Assembly (NCBI RefSeq): GCF_030272615.1
Contig: NC_081411.1
Coordinates: 181,558,977 to 181,622,976, forward strand
Length of the DNA stretch: 64,000 nucleotides
Origin: Cryptomeria japonica
Lineage: Eukaryota > Streptophyta > Pinopsida > Cupressales > Cupressaceae
Reading direction: 5' to 3'
The position numbers and the translations under genes are program-made. Positions 1 to 10,742 of this stretch are shown one piece after another. The notes beneath the pieces are model-generated. The model made no database searches. It saw only the letters and a list, made by a program, of their open reading frames with translations, and was not told the DNA's origin. Each line of letters starts with the position of its first letter. The first letter of the stretch is position 1.

Positions 1-2955
1 TTCCCTTTGAATTTGAGCTTAGGCAGGATCTCCTTTTGAAAGCCTAGTCCCGTGTTATCTTTGGGCTTTAATTCTGGCTACAGAAGCTCATGTCGTCCTT
101 GCTTGCAAGGTCCCAAGGCACTTTGACCATTATAACCCATTATTTGCATAATGAGAAGGCCTTTTCAATATTGATATGTGGGAAGCTTAGCTTGTGGGAT
201 GTTCATGGTGATAGGATCTTTATAGATCCATTCTGCTAAGTCCTCATCTCTGGTCTCTTCTTCTTGACTCTTTCCAATGATAAAAGGCATCAAAGTGCAT
301 GCTGGATTGACTAGTGGTGTTTGAAGTAACTATTGAGGTTTACCATGAGTTCTAGGAGAAGTGGGCATTTGTCCAACACAAAAGAGTTGGCTTAGATTGT
401 ACTCTCCAGGACCTTCCTCTTCCATTTTCATCTTGAGGTTCTCTTGCTTGGGTATAGTGGTGTTTGAACTGGAAAGAGAGGTTGGACTTACATATGATGT
501 GGATGGGATAGCTTCTCTATTGTTGGGAATGGTAATCTCTGATTGATGATTTATGTTATGACAATAGGCAAAAGGATTTGCATCGCCCAGGATTGTAATT
601 TCTACACTGTTATGAGGGAACTTTATACATTGGTCGTAGGTGGATGGAACAACTTGCATGGCGTGTATCCAAGGTCTTCCTAACAATAAATTATACGGTA
701 GAGGAAGGTCCAGAACTTGACATAAGATGTGCTTCACCACTGGGCCCACTCGGATTGGTAACACAACTACTCCTTTGGATGAATGCTCTGCATCATCATA
801 GGTTTTTATGGTTATTTTTTGCAGGGATCCACTGATTCAATTGCATATCCCAATGCTGTGACCAATTGTAATGTACAAATATTTAGGCCTGCTGCATTGT
901 TGATCAAGACTCACTTGATCCTGTGTTGGTTGATAAATCCTTCAATATGGACTGAGGCGTTATGATGTTGTTGGAAGGATGTATTGCCACTTTCAGAGAA
1001 AGTGAGACATGGTGATGATCTCAGATTACCAACCATAGCTTGGAATTGATCTGTATTTAGATTTGCAGGGACTGATGCCTCTTGGAGAGTTTGATCCAAG
1101 ATTATTTTATGAGATGGGGATTAGTGCAACAACTCTAAGATGGATATAAGTACGGGCATCTTGTCTAACTGCTCCACAAGGTTATACTGCTTTGGATGGA
1201 AGGTGTGCCTTGTGGAGCTTCTTTAATGGTGATCTTGCCATGATGTGTAACAACATTGCAGGTAGAGCTTGGATTTTTAATAGTAATGGTTGCAATTTGT
1301 TCATTGGCATCACATAGGTTATTCACAGTGTAATTATAGGCAGCTCGCGTATAATCAGTGGTATCTGTGTTTCGCCCTAAAGTGGAAGGACCCCTTTGAT
1401 CTTGTGATGGAAGTGGATTCTTAAACATAAGATGATCATTATTTGTAGTTTTTGGGTCGTGTCCTTCAATTTCAATCTCGCCTTAGTCAATAAGATCCTG
1501 AACAAGATCTTTCAATCTGTGACAATTGCTAGTTTTATGCCCTTTCCCTTGATGGAATTCATAATGTTCATTATCCCTCCACCATGAAGGTTTGATTTGA
1601 GGTTTGTAATTTGATGTCTTTGGTAAGGTCACCAAATTTGAAGAGACCAACTGACGTAACACTGTTTCAATAGGTTCCCCTAAGGGAGTGTATGTTCATT
1701 TTGGTTTATAATTTTGTTGGTGTTGTTTGGGTTCCTCTTGAGGTACATTGCATCCTTGATTGGGGGGAGCAACTGTGTTATTCTTGGGTGGGGGGTTTTG
1801 TCCCGCAAATCGCACCACAGGTTGTGCACTTTTGATAGTCCTTGCATTGACAACCCCATCGTTGATGATGTTTTTGTTTTTGTTCCAGAAGTTAGGCTTA
1901 TTGCTATTGAAGCACGAGCGAGGGCCATCCTTTGGCTCATTGTATATCTTGATAAGCCCCTTTTTGATGAGAGCCCGTTCACATTTTAAACCCTTGGTGA
2001 TCATGTCATTGAAAGATTTTGTGCCTTTCACGTCTAGGTGAAATTCCATTTCTTCATTTAAGTTGGAAATAAATATTTCCACTAATTCTTGTTCAGGTAA
2101 CTGAAGAGAACGTCTAATAGACATTTGATGCTATCGTTGCAGGAAAACTGAAAATAGCTCTCCTGGTTTTTGCTTATTGTTACACAAATCGGCCATGGTG
2201 ATATCACATTCAATGTTATGTGAGTAATATGCAAGGAATTTCTAGACTAGTTCTTCGAATTTCCTAATGCTGCCTGGTAGTCAGGAAAACCATGATGTGG
2301 TTGTTCCTCCCAAACTTTGGGGAAAGAGTTGCATTAGGTACGTGTCCTCATATGCCAATTCTAGGCAAGCTGAATGGAATTCTCTAACATGATCACGAGG
2401 ATCTCCTTTTCCTCAATAATTTTCAAACTTAGGTGTTTCAAACCCTCATGGAAAAGGTGGCATATGTAGATTCCTATCAAAGGGATAGGGACAAATATCA
2501 TTAAGTGAAAACTAGTTTGTTTCACACCACTGTGGAGTTATTGGGCTAAATTATCGACTTGTTGTCGCAACATGTCAATGTGATTTTGAGGAGGAGGAGG
2601 TGGGGGATTTTCTTGATGAAGGTTGTATTTGATGTGATCCTGACCTCTTTCACCCTCATTATGAATTTGTCATTTCAATGCTTGCCTTAATTATGCAGTA
2701 TCAAAATCAAGGGGGAGTTTAGCTCCCTCTTGGGCAATTCTTAAAAAGTGAGTATCAACGTTGTTCTTGAGTATTTCATCAAAAAGTTGATTAAAGAGAG
2801 GGTTGTGTTGTGCCCTTTCTATTGTTGTAGGAGTAGGAGTTCTTGGATTCTCATCATTTGGGTTTCCTCAAAAGGGCTTCTTGGAATTCATTGATATTTT
2901 CCTCCTCTTCTTCCTCAATTTCCATTTGTCTAGATCTTGATCTGGCTTTAGCCAT
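1..2955 (-). pseudogene. gag-protease region of G0, degraded
   Basis: Encodes the structural Gag and aspartic protease of a gypsy element. I take the ATG at 2953-2955 (MAKARSRSRQ), followed by an acidic stretch, because the aligned ATG exists in GA (25254-25256). Gag capsid-type sequence follows around 2000-2500. The Gag knuckle, C-x2-H-x4-H-x4-C in relatives, lies near 1510-1560 and has lost its first Cys (YEFHQGKGHKTSNC). The protease motif near 880-910 reads LINNAAGLNIC where GC has LIDGGAGLNIC, so the catalytic Asp is Asn. A conserved segment with GRPWIHAM follows at about 640-680. At least three reading frames and several stops are needed to cover the region. The left end is a G-patch-like tail. 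Confidence 0.8.
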
Positions 2956-3389
2956 TTTGTTTACAAGTAGTTGTTGAAGTTTGGTGAAAATGATGATGAG
3001 TTGGTGATGAAATGAGAGATAAATGTTTGGTGAAGTGTTTTGCATATGGATCTCTAGCACTAAAGGTAGATGTTACCAAATTTTTTCCTTGAATTTCTTG
3101 TTGTGTTTGGTTGCTAATGTTTGATATGATAAGGTTTAGAGAGATCTGAGACGTGTTACAGACCCAACTACCTAGTAATGAGAGGATGCACTCATAAACT
3201 AGTGTTAACCTGCGTAGAAAATGCCTCTTTAGGATGAGTTTATCTTAGATGTAGAGACACTCTAAAAAGTGATGTGTTGTGTTTGATTCAAGCAATATCG
3301 AAAGAGAACTTAGGACAAAACCTCTTTATGTTCCGAGAGTTGAAATGGATTGATGATGTGTAAATGTGACAATGGATGAAATGTTAACT

Positions 3390-4025
3390 TCAATAAAAAC
3401 TCTGTGGTACAAAAGGAACAAACTCTTCCTCTTCTCTTTTAGGAGTTGGTGGTTCTTCCCTAATTGATTTATATGTGATGCAAATGTCTGGAAAGAAGGC
3501 AGGATTGATTTTACCTCCTTTGTTTTTATGATAACTCAAAGCTCTATATTGAGTAAAAGCTTTGCGGTTTAAAGACTCTTGATCAAACTCGTTTGATTTT
3601 CCTTGAAGATATAGACGCATGTGACGTAAGAAGGTTCTATGGGAGACAAAGATTTGTCTATTAAGATAGAATAATTTCCTTCTTTTGATGAAAGCCTTTG
3701 AGCTCAATGGTATTTTCTTCAAGTTGATATGTTGATGAAGATTCTTCCTTCTCAAAATGTGAAGAATGGTCATATAGTTTTGATACTTTATTTTTGCACA
3801 TTGTTTTTGATCTTTGCCAAATGTTGGTGTTTTGAAAACTTTGTGTTGGATGAATACTTGTTGTGGAATTGGTTTTTGATTTTTCTTTGACAAGAAAACA
3901 AAGCAAGCACACAAACACAAGAATGTTGCCTCAAAAGGCATAAATAAGTGTGGGTCTAGATCAACCCAATCTTTGGAATTTTTATGACCCTTTCTTTCCA
4001 AATGTTTTTGAGTATGTTTTTTCAA
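3390..4025 (-). CDS. Extra ORF upstream of gag in G0 (unknown function)
   Basis: A 211-codon ORF between primer site and gag. I do not recognise a domain. It is basic and rich in Lys, Arg, His, Phe and Tyr in its first two thirds. It contains LNRQIFVSHRTFLRHMRLYL and GGKINPAFFPDICITY and ends in an acidic tail and a short ending (FVPQSFY). Related ORFs sit in the same place in GA (25728-26231) and GB (39835-40263). Several differences between copies look conservative (R/K, F/Y), which suggests protein-level selection before decay. It is not in the frame of gag here. The true start is uncertain: the first ATG gives 4025, and a bare leader uORF cannot be excluded. Confidence 0.55.
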   Translation of the reverse strand: MKKHTQKHLERKGHKNSKDWVDLDPHLFMPFEATFLCLCACFVFLSKKNQKPIPQQVFIQHKVFKTPTFGKDQKQCAKIKYQNYMTILHILRRKNLHQHINLKKIPLSSKAFIKRRKLFYLNRQIFVSHRTFLRHMRLYLQGKSNEFDQESLNRKAFTQYRALSYHKNKGGKINPAFFPDICITYKSIREEPPTPKREEEEFVPFVPQSFY

Positions 4026-5437
4026 AAAGCCTAAAGTCGGCTCAATTTATCATTGGTCTTGACACAAAATGAAGACATTTCAAACACTTTTTATCCCTAA
4101 GGTCAAATGGCCAGTTGAGATAATTTTAGCCCACATCTTGATATTTCTTCAACTTTGGTACTACATACCTTATGAATCCCACTGTGGCAAGTAAGGATGT
4201 GATATACTAAGTATTGCACGAGCATAACAAATAGATGATCCCTATGATGGGGGAGTCACCACTTTTATCAGGCTACAAGTAACCTTTCAAAAAGCTATGT
4301 TTCTACTCAAGGAAATATGTATGGTGAGTATCTTGGGAGTAAAACCTTCTATGCCCTTGCACTGAACTTCTCACAAATATCCTCAATCAATAGAATGGGT
4401 GGGCTACTACATAAAGGTGTTTAGTAATTTTTGATGTCTTTGGACATAAGTTCGTTCTGCAGTGACTCACTTAAGAGCCTTGTAACTTGTGGTGGGGCCC
4501 TTTTGTCCTTTCGACAAGTTACACTGTAGGAACAGCTATACCCAAGGCTACAACTTTCACTCACACCTGATTTCTATAGTGGCTCAAAGGATTTACCGCA
4601 CGAGGTCGTTCCCAAGAGTGATGTGTCTCTTGGCAGACCTCTCTTAAAAAGATAAACTTTGACTGTTACTAACACTTTTCTCTTCCACCTAGGACCATGA
4701 AAGCCAAGGGAGAGGATAGTGTGTGTTAGAAGTAGGACCACTCGACAAACTTTTTGTACAAATGTGCCAAACACAAAAGACACTTGTTCTTTTCAACTCA
4801 TCATTGCAATGTTATCTAACTATTTGGAGATGTTGCTCCAACAGATATGGTGTTCTTTTTAACTTTCAAAGTCAAAATGTTTGACACTTGACAAACTTTT
4901 GGAAAGCAAAACCTGGTCAACAAAAATAAAGTCGTGTAGCCTTTGTAGAAAAAAAGGTAAATGTGAGGTTCTTTTTATGCACCAAATGAAAATTTGAGTT
5001 TGTTTTAGTTGCACCAAATAGAAAATGTGAAGTTCTTTTTATCCATTTGTGAAAAACAAGAAAGATGAAGTTCTTTGTTATGCACCAAATGAAAACTTGA
5101 GTTTGTTTTAGTTGCACCAAATAGAAAATGTGAAGTTCATTTTATCCCTTTGTGAAAAACAAGAAAGATGAAGTTCTTTTTTTTATGCACCAAATGAAAA
5201 AGTTGAGTTTGTTTTAGTTGCACCAAATAGAAAATGTGAAGTTATTTTTATCCCTTTGTGAAAAACAAGAAAGATGAAGTTGTAAACCAAAGAAATTAAA
5301 ATGTTTTAAACTAACTCCTTCCAAAACCCGCACAAACAAAAATATTAGAAAATCTGCAACTAAAACATTCAAAAACAGTTAGTGCACATGGTGGGCTCAC
5401 AAGCCTAAAAAAATGTCTTTGAAGTTACAAAACCATT
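4026..5437 (-). other. Long untranslated leader of G0
   Basis: No convincing gene. The segment 4070-4790 is closely similar to 26340-27060 in GA and more weakly to 41330-41760 in GB and 63410-63990 in GC, so a conserved leader block exists in all four gypsy elements. It is followed toward the primer site by A/T-rich sequence with a 104-bp tandem repeat. The conservation may reflect packaging or translation-control RNA, which is inference. Confidence 0.6.
4961..5279 (-). repeat. Tandem repeat, three units of about 104 bp in G0 leader
   Basis: Units begin at about 4961, 5065 and 5168, with a fourth start at 5274. Each contains GCACCAAATGAAAA, then GCACCAAATAGAAAATGTG, then GTGAAAAACAAGAAAGATG. 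The corresponding GA leader (27200-27560) has only degenerate related phrases, so the expansion is specific to this copy or subfamily. Confidence 0.85.
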
Positions 5438-5458
5438 GGATTCATGTCGGGTTCACCA
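5438..5458 (-). other. Primer binding site, tRNA-Trp type (G0)
   Basis: The plus strand reads ATTCATGTCGGGTTCACCA, which matches the 3' end of plant tRNA-Trp including the added CCA, with one T for C. The element is on the minus strand, so its RNA carries the complement and would anneal the tRNA. Two bases (AA) separate it from the LTR edge at 5461, as in GA. Confidence 0.75.
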
Positions 5459-5877
5459 AATGATGTCATGGAAATGGGGACAAGGCAACAACAAAGTTCA
5501 ATGTTAATAAGTTAGTTTCAACCATAAAACCAAAACGATGAACTAAAAACCATTCCAAACATATCAAAAGAGATTTCAAAAAGCATGAATGAAATTTAAC
5601 AAAACAAAAGAAAGGAGAAGAGCCTCCCTAAGATGCTTCCATAATGCATTTTGATGCTTCTCCCTTGTTTCTCCCCTCTCCAAGTCCCAAATGAGTGTAG
5701 CTCTCAGCTCTCAGCTTTTAGCACTAGTCATGGATGCCATATGGAGATTCAAGATGGTTGGATGTGATAAACAAATGCTATGCAAGTGTAGATAGTGATG
5801 CTATGAAAAAGCTCTATGCTAATACCAATATAAAAACAATACTCTAATGCTTCCTTCTTTGCTTGAGGAGAAGGGTT

Positions 5878-5887
5878 CTATTTATAG
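5878..5887 (-). promoter_or_regulatory. TATA box of the G0/GA LTR promoter
   Basis: The minus strand reads CTATAAATAG, a near-consensus plant TATA box, inside the LTR. The aligned position in the other LTR (35268-35276) keeps TATAAATAG. Transcription would start about 30 bases further left and proceed toward the primer site. Confidence 0.65.
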
Positions 5888-6661
5888 AAGAAATGGGGAA
5901 ATGAAGGGTTAAGATTGAGCAATCTTAAAAAGGGTTAGGATTGAAAGATATTCAATCCATGTGAGACTTTCAACCCAATCCCATGTTGACAAGTGTCACC
6001 ATGAGGAGGCTTGAGAGGAGAGATAAGGAGCATTAAATGCTTGAGGGGACATGATGGTTACCCTAGGGGGTTGGGTTAGGGTTAGGTTAATGGATATTCC
6101 TTTTATCCAAGGGATAAATGAATGTGCAAGGGTTAAATGGCTACCTTAATCAAAGAAATAAATGCTTTGAAGAGACCCATAAGTCAAAAGGATAGTTAAG
6201 TTAGAGGAAAGTCTCTAACCAAAGGTAAAAGGTGAGTTAACCATAAATGGTTATGTAAGAGCCTTTAATGGTTTGGAAGACTTTAGAGGTTAACCATTTG
6301 AAGACATAAAGCCTTTAATGGTTATTGAAGACTTTGGAGGTTTTTGAGAAGTGACTTCCTTTTATTTAGGAATGTGACAATAATTAGGATAGGATTAGGC
6401 CAATTAGAAGGAGTTAGAAGAATCTAGAAGGGATTTAGGCATGCAAGTGGATTTTGTAGGAGAATGCAAGTGCGAGGAATTTAGGGATTTTCAATTAAAA
6501 TAAAATCATTTATTTCAATTAAATGGTGTAATTTGCATTTGGATAGATATTTAAATAAATATTAATTTATTTAAATGTGAATGTGAATTTTAGATTTTAT
6601 TTAAATAAATCTTAATTTATTTACATGAGAAAAAAGAAGATAAAACATTAAATGCTTGAAT

Positions 6662-6870
6662 ACTTTAAGGGAAACCTTTAAAGGCTTAAGAAGACTCTAG
6701 AAGTAAGCCATTAAGTTTGAAGACTTTAAGGGAAACCATTAAAGGCTTAAGAAGACTATAGAAGGAAGCCATTGAGTTTGAAGATTTTAAGGGAAACCAT
6801 TAAAGGCTTGAGAAGACTCTAGAAGGAAGCCATTAAGTTTGAAGACTTTAAGGGAAACCATTAAAGGTTT
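6662..6870 (-). repeat. 61-bp tandem repeat in LTR, about 3.4 units
   Basis: Units start at 6662, 6723, 6784 and 6845 with spacing 61. Each carries TTTAAGGGAAACC, AAAGGCTT and AGAAGACT. The LTR at 34811-36277 has only one related phrase, so this is an LTR-specific expansion in the U3 region. Confidence 0.9.
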
Positions 6871-7249
6871 CAAGTGGGTGAGGATAAATAGGATTTTAAA
6901 TAAATAATTTATTTATTTAAAATAGTTGTGCAACTTGCATTTGTAGGAAAATACAAGTGGGTGGAGGATAAAGGTGATTTAAATAAATGTTAATTTATTT
7001 AAATGTGAGAGATGAGATTTTGGGGGATAAATGTGAGAGAAGACTTAATTAAACAAATATGATTTATTTATTTAATTAATTGTCTGAATTTGGTTAAGTG
7101 AATTCAATCAAATAAATTGAATAATTTATTTAATTAATAGGAGAAGAGGGTTAAAATGAATTAATTTAATTAATTATTGATTGATGGTTAAATAATCAAA
7201 CAAATACTAAATATTCATTTAATTAAGTGGACAGATTTATGTGACTACA

Positions 7250-7266
7250 TTTGCCCCTCTTTGAGA
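7250..7266 (-). other. Polypurine tract of GA
   Basis: The minus strand reads CTCAAAGAGGGGCAAAT directly before the LTR start TGTAGTC. The same tract precedes the GC LTR at 50051-50066. It would prime plus-strand DNA synthesis. Confidence 0.8.
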
Positions 7267-9271
7267 TGGTGCGATTTTATCGTGTCATTTCAAAGAAAGA
7301 AAATATGTGTTAAGAAATATGCTGCATAAATGTTAATTTAGTGGGTGGTATGCCTCCTCGAGAGATGGGCCAAAAAATGTTGAAAAATTGGGTGATCTCT
7401 TGAAAAAGAACGAGAAGTGGAGGGGAGGTAGAATAGAAGAAAATAGCAATGGTGAAAGAGTGGAAGAAAACAGAGTGAATACGAAGAAATGGCAAGCCAG
7501 TGAGTACCCGTAGGTAATGCAAGAGATACAATGCGAATGTGATGTTGTGCTTTTGATTGATGCTATATAATTGATCAAAATTGGTTGGAGAATCTGGTGC
7601 AATTGGTTTAATTGCCCCGGTTGAGTCAAAGCATGATAGTTGATGTCAGTTGTTCGCTTGGACAGGATAAAGTTTGAGTAAGTGAATCAAAGTGACCTAT
7701 TGAGACTTAGACAATTGATGTAATTGCCTGATGAAGTGAAGGTATCTGATGCAAAATACTCGTTGAGACTTAGACAATTGATGTAATTGTCCATTGGATT
7801 GTGTTTGATTGGTTGATCAATTGATAGTGTGTGTGTGTGATGGATGGTTGTGATGAATCATAGCAGCCCCATTGAGACTAGGTCATTATGATAAATGCCT
7901 AATGTAGTCTAGGATTACCATGATCAATTACCTGTTGAGACCCGAAGATACTTGATCAGAGTATCTATTGATAGTCTAGGTGTGTGTGAGTCGATGTGCT
8001 TGTGTAGATAGAGTAACTGGCTTGCTTATAGGATTGATGGGAAACGATGTAGGGTATGTGATGCTGATTATAGAGATGGGGAGGGTGAGGGGGGGTTCAA
8101 TGTTAGATAGAAGAAATGGAGGACCTATGACTCATTCCTATGGAAGAAGAGGAAAATAGAGTATCCATTGTCATTACTATGTATGCATGATATGCATCTA
8201 TTATAAATGTATGAATGGATGGAATGCAATGGAATAAAATATATATAGATGAGATGTAATGACGATCCATAGTGCCTTTATTTTTCATCATTAAGCATGG
8301 TAGTATCAACCTTGGACGAGGTAGTAGGAACCAAGTTTGGAGCATTGTACCTGCAAGCAAGCAACATAAATAAATAAATAAAGAATATGGACCCTCCATA
8401 ATGGTTCATGCTCATATGGTCGAGGTATACGCTCTAGTCAGAAAGTTGTAGTGATCCATGATTGTCTTTTGCATAATATCATGTAACTTAGTGAACTTCC
8501 CACGTAGACACGATTAGTACATGCCCCAAAACTTCATTGGAATAATTCACAAATAACAAACAAACTAATACTTAGGAACCATCCTGGCCACTCTAATCAC
8601 TTGTGGATATCCCAGAGTAGCGTAGGAACCTGATATAAATAAATAAATAATGTATCAAATTGACCAAGTACTCGATAGGTTAAACATAATTTTCTTGTCA
8701 AAGAAAAATGTTATCTTGTCTTTGTTTTGGTGAGGAAAGATACATCCTTGTTAAGACAGTTGTGTGTCGATGTTGATTGTTTGGTAGATATGATAAGTAG
8801 TCATTGTTTGAGTATTTTCACAATGTTTGTTTGGTATCTACTTGAATGCGTATGTACAAGGCATTTCCATGTTTTTGATTGATTTTTGATGTTTTTTGGA
8901 TATTGTGATTTTGAATGTTTTTTGCATTTTGTGATTGTTTTCAAATGTTTTTGGTATTGTGTGATTGTTTTCAAATGTTTTTGGTATTGTGTGATTGTTT
9001 TCAAATGGTTTTGGCATTTTGTGATCGCAACCAGTCTGAAAGACAATGGAGCCATAACCTTTATGAATTGTGCCTGTTTCCTAGGTTTTCACCATCGAAC
9101 TTACCCAAGGTGCCACCGGAGTGGTTTGTCACTGTTTGGATGCATGATTTTTCTCTTTAATATTTTCTGATTTTTTTTTTCTTTTTCTCTTTTTTTATTT
9201 TCTTCAGGACATTTTTTTGAATGTTTTTGGTGTTTTTCAGGTATGTATTAGAGCCTGATGCTCTGTGCAAC
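7267..9271 (-). other. 3' noncoding region of GA without recognisable gene
   Basis: Homologous by eye to parts of the GC 3' region: the block next to the tract at 7267-7400 matches 50067-50220, and 8400-8470 resembles 53860-53930. The middle, where GC holds the antisense PMD gene, is missing here. Degenerate repeats of the phrase GAGACTTAGACAATTGATG occur at about 7707 and 7764, with weaker relatives to 7960. The side next to pol holds a 30-bp tandem repeat and T-rich sequence. Confidence 0.6.
8907..9025 (-). repeat. Tandem repeat of about 30 bp, four units
   Basis: Plus-strand units contain TGTGATTGTTTTCAAATG followed by TTTTTGG, repeated at about 30-bp spacing. It lies just downstream of pol in GA. 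The open frames through it on both strands are products of the repetition, not genes. Confidence 0.85.
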
Positions 9272-10742
9272 TTATGTATGAAACCGTTTGAGGTGCATGT
9301 TGTTGATCAGATCTGCTAGCGGTTCTCCTTCTGAAGTAGCCAACTGATATGCCCTAGACCCAAATACAACAATGATAACATATGGACCCAACCAATTAGA
9401 TTCCAAATTTCCCTGATGTTCTCTATTTGGTTGGTTATGAGGATTCTCTCTGAAAACAAGATCACCTACCTCAAATGTACGAGGTTTAACTTGATGATTA
9501 TAGCTTCTGCTCATGCATTGCTGATAGGATTTGAGGTGGTTGTATGCAACTTGTCGCCTCTCATCAAGTAGTTTCAAGTCTTGAAGACGAGAGACTCGAT
9601 ATGCTTCATCATCTATCAGATTGTGCAAGAAAACCCATAGAGATGGTATCTCAACCTCAATAGGAATGATGGCTTCTGCTCCATAGACTAGTGAGTAGGG
9701 AGTTGCGCCTGTAGGGGTTCAAATTCTAGTTCGATACGCCTATAGTGTTGGATTTAATTGAACGTGCCAATCACGACCAACATCATTGAATGTTTTCTTG
9801 AGGATTCTCAATATGTTCTTGTTTGATGCTTTGACCTGACCATTGCCTTGTGGGTAATGGGGAGTGGAAAAGTGGTGTTGGATGTGAAACTTCTCATAGA
9901 ACTCATGGACATCCTGATTTTTGAAAGGAAGCCTGTTATCTGTGATGATGGACATGGGTACACCATACCGGTAGATAATGTAATTAAGGATAAATGAGGT
10001 GATCTCCTTGTTGGTGACTTGGGTAAGTGGAACAACTTTGATCCAATTTGTGAAGTATTCGGTGGCAGTAATGATAAATTTGTGGCCGTTGGATGAAGAT
10101 GGATGAATTTTACCCACAAGGTCAAGTCCCCATTGACAAAAGGGCCATGGTGTTGTGATTGGTTGCAATTCCTATGCTGGTGCATGTATCAGGTCTCTGT
10201 GAACTTGGCATTTCTTGCATTTTCTAACAAAATAGTAGGATTCTTTTTCCATGGATGGCCAATAGTATCCAGTGCGCATGATCTTTTTTGCCAAGGAAGG
10301 ACTGCTTGAGTGAGCCCCACAAATGCCTTCATGTACCTCTTCCAAGGCCTTTGTTATCTCATCTTGTTCTAGACATCGAAGAAGAGTACCATCAAGAGTG
10401 TGTCGGTATAGGGTTTCAGCGATGATAGTGTATCGAGCGGTTTGTCAGATGAAGGTTTTGCGTTGGTTATTTGATTAGTTAGGAGGAGTGTGTGATCGTA
10501 GAGTTAGGTGTAGAACTCACCGTACCATGGGGATTCTGAACCGGTAAGGAGACATACCATCTTGGATTTGAGGATATCATAAGTGGGAATCCAAAGCTGT
10601 TCTACCAAGAACTCGTAGCATGTTGAATTTTGTGGAAGATCTGGGAGAGATGCAATTGTAGTCATTGCATCAACAACTTGATTCTGATCTCTAGGTACTT
10701 GCTCAAAGGTGATAGTTGTAAATGATTCTTTGTAACTATCCA
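9272..10742 (-). pseudogene. Integrase and end of second RNase H of GA, degraded
   Basis: The right end (10504-10742) is the C-terminal part of the additional RNase H, with DQNQVVDAMTTIASL, followed by the linker CYEFLVEQLW. Integrase follows: core sequence with QWGLDLVGKIHP around 10110-10140 and ITDNR around 9930-9950, with the glutamate region near 9830-9860. The C-terminal module at 9272-9628 includes FEVGDLVF and WLGPYVI and ends at HLKRFHT. There is no chromodomain. A stop and frame changes separate the blocks. The upstream half of the second RNase H lies beyond the solo LTR at 12144 onward, so that insertion split the domain. Confidence 0.8.

Larger units (their letters stand above)
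1..7249 (-). mobile_element. G0: Tat-like Ty3/gypsy retrotransposon, 5' portion, cut by window edge
   Basis: Reading right to left this element has an LTR (5461-7249), a primer site, a long leader, an extra ORF and gag running into protease at the left edge. RT, RNase H and integrase would lie outside the window. It is visibly similar to GA (20966-27830) over gag, the extra ORF and the leader. Its 5' LTR is directly followed on the right by the polypurine tract of GA, so the two elements share one LTR. Gag and protease are broken, so this copy is not autonomous. Confidence 0.85.
5461..7249 (-). repeat. LTR shared by G0 (5' LTR) and GA (3' LTR)
   Basis: On the minus strand it starts TGTAGTCACATAAATCTG at 7249 and ends CATCA at 5461. 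The same two ends bound the GA 5' LTR at 34811-36277. The left side abuts the G0 primer site and the right side abuts a polypurine tract, so this LTR serves two internal regions. Length is 1789 bp against 1467 bp for 34811-36277; part of the excess is a 61-bp tandem repeat. The outer third is A/T palindrome-rich. Confidence 0.85.

Noticed and set aside
4917-5120. Small ORF in the G0 leader
   Set aside because: Arises from the 104-bp tandem repeat and contains no domain.
7310-8399. Minus-strand ORFs in the GA 3' region as an envelope-like gene
   Set aside because: Short, A/T-driven, hydrophobic by composition only, and without counterparts in GC.
8801-9170. Overlapping repetitive ORFs on both strands
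   Set aside because: Produced by a 30-bp tandem repeat; the frames have no counterpart in other gypsy copies.
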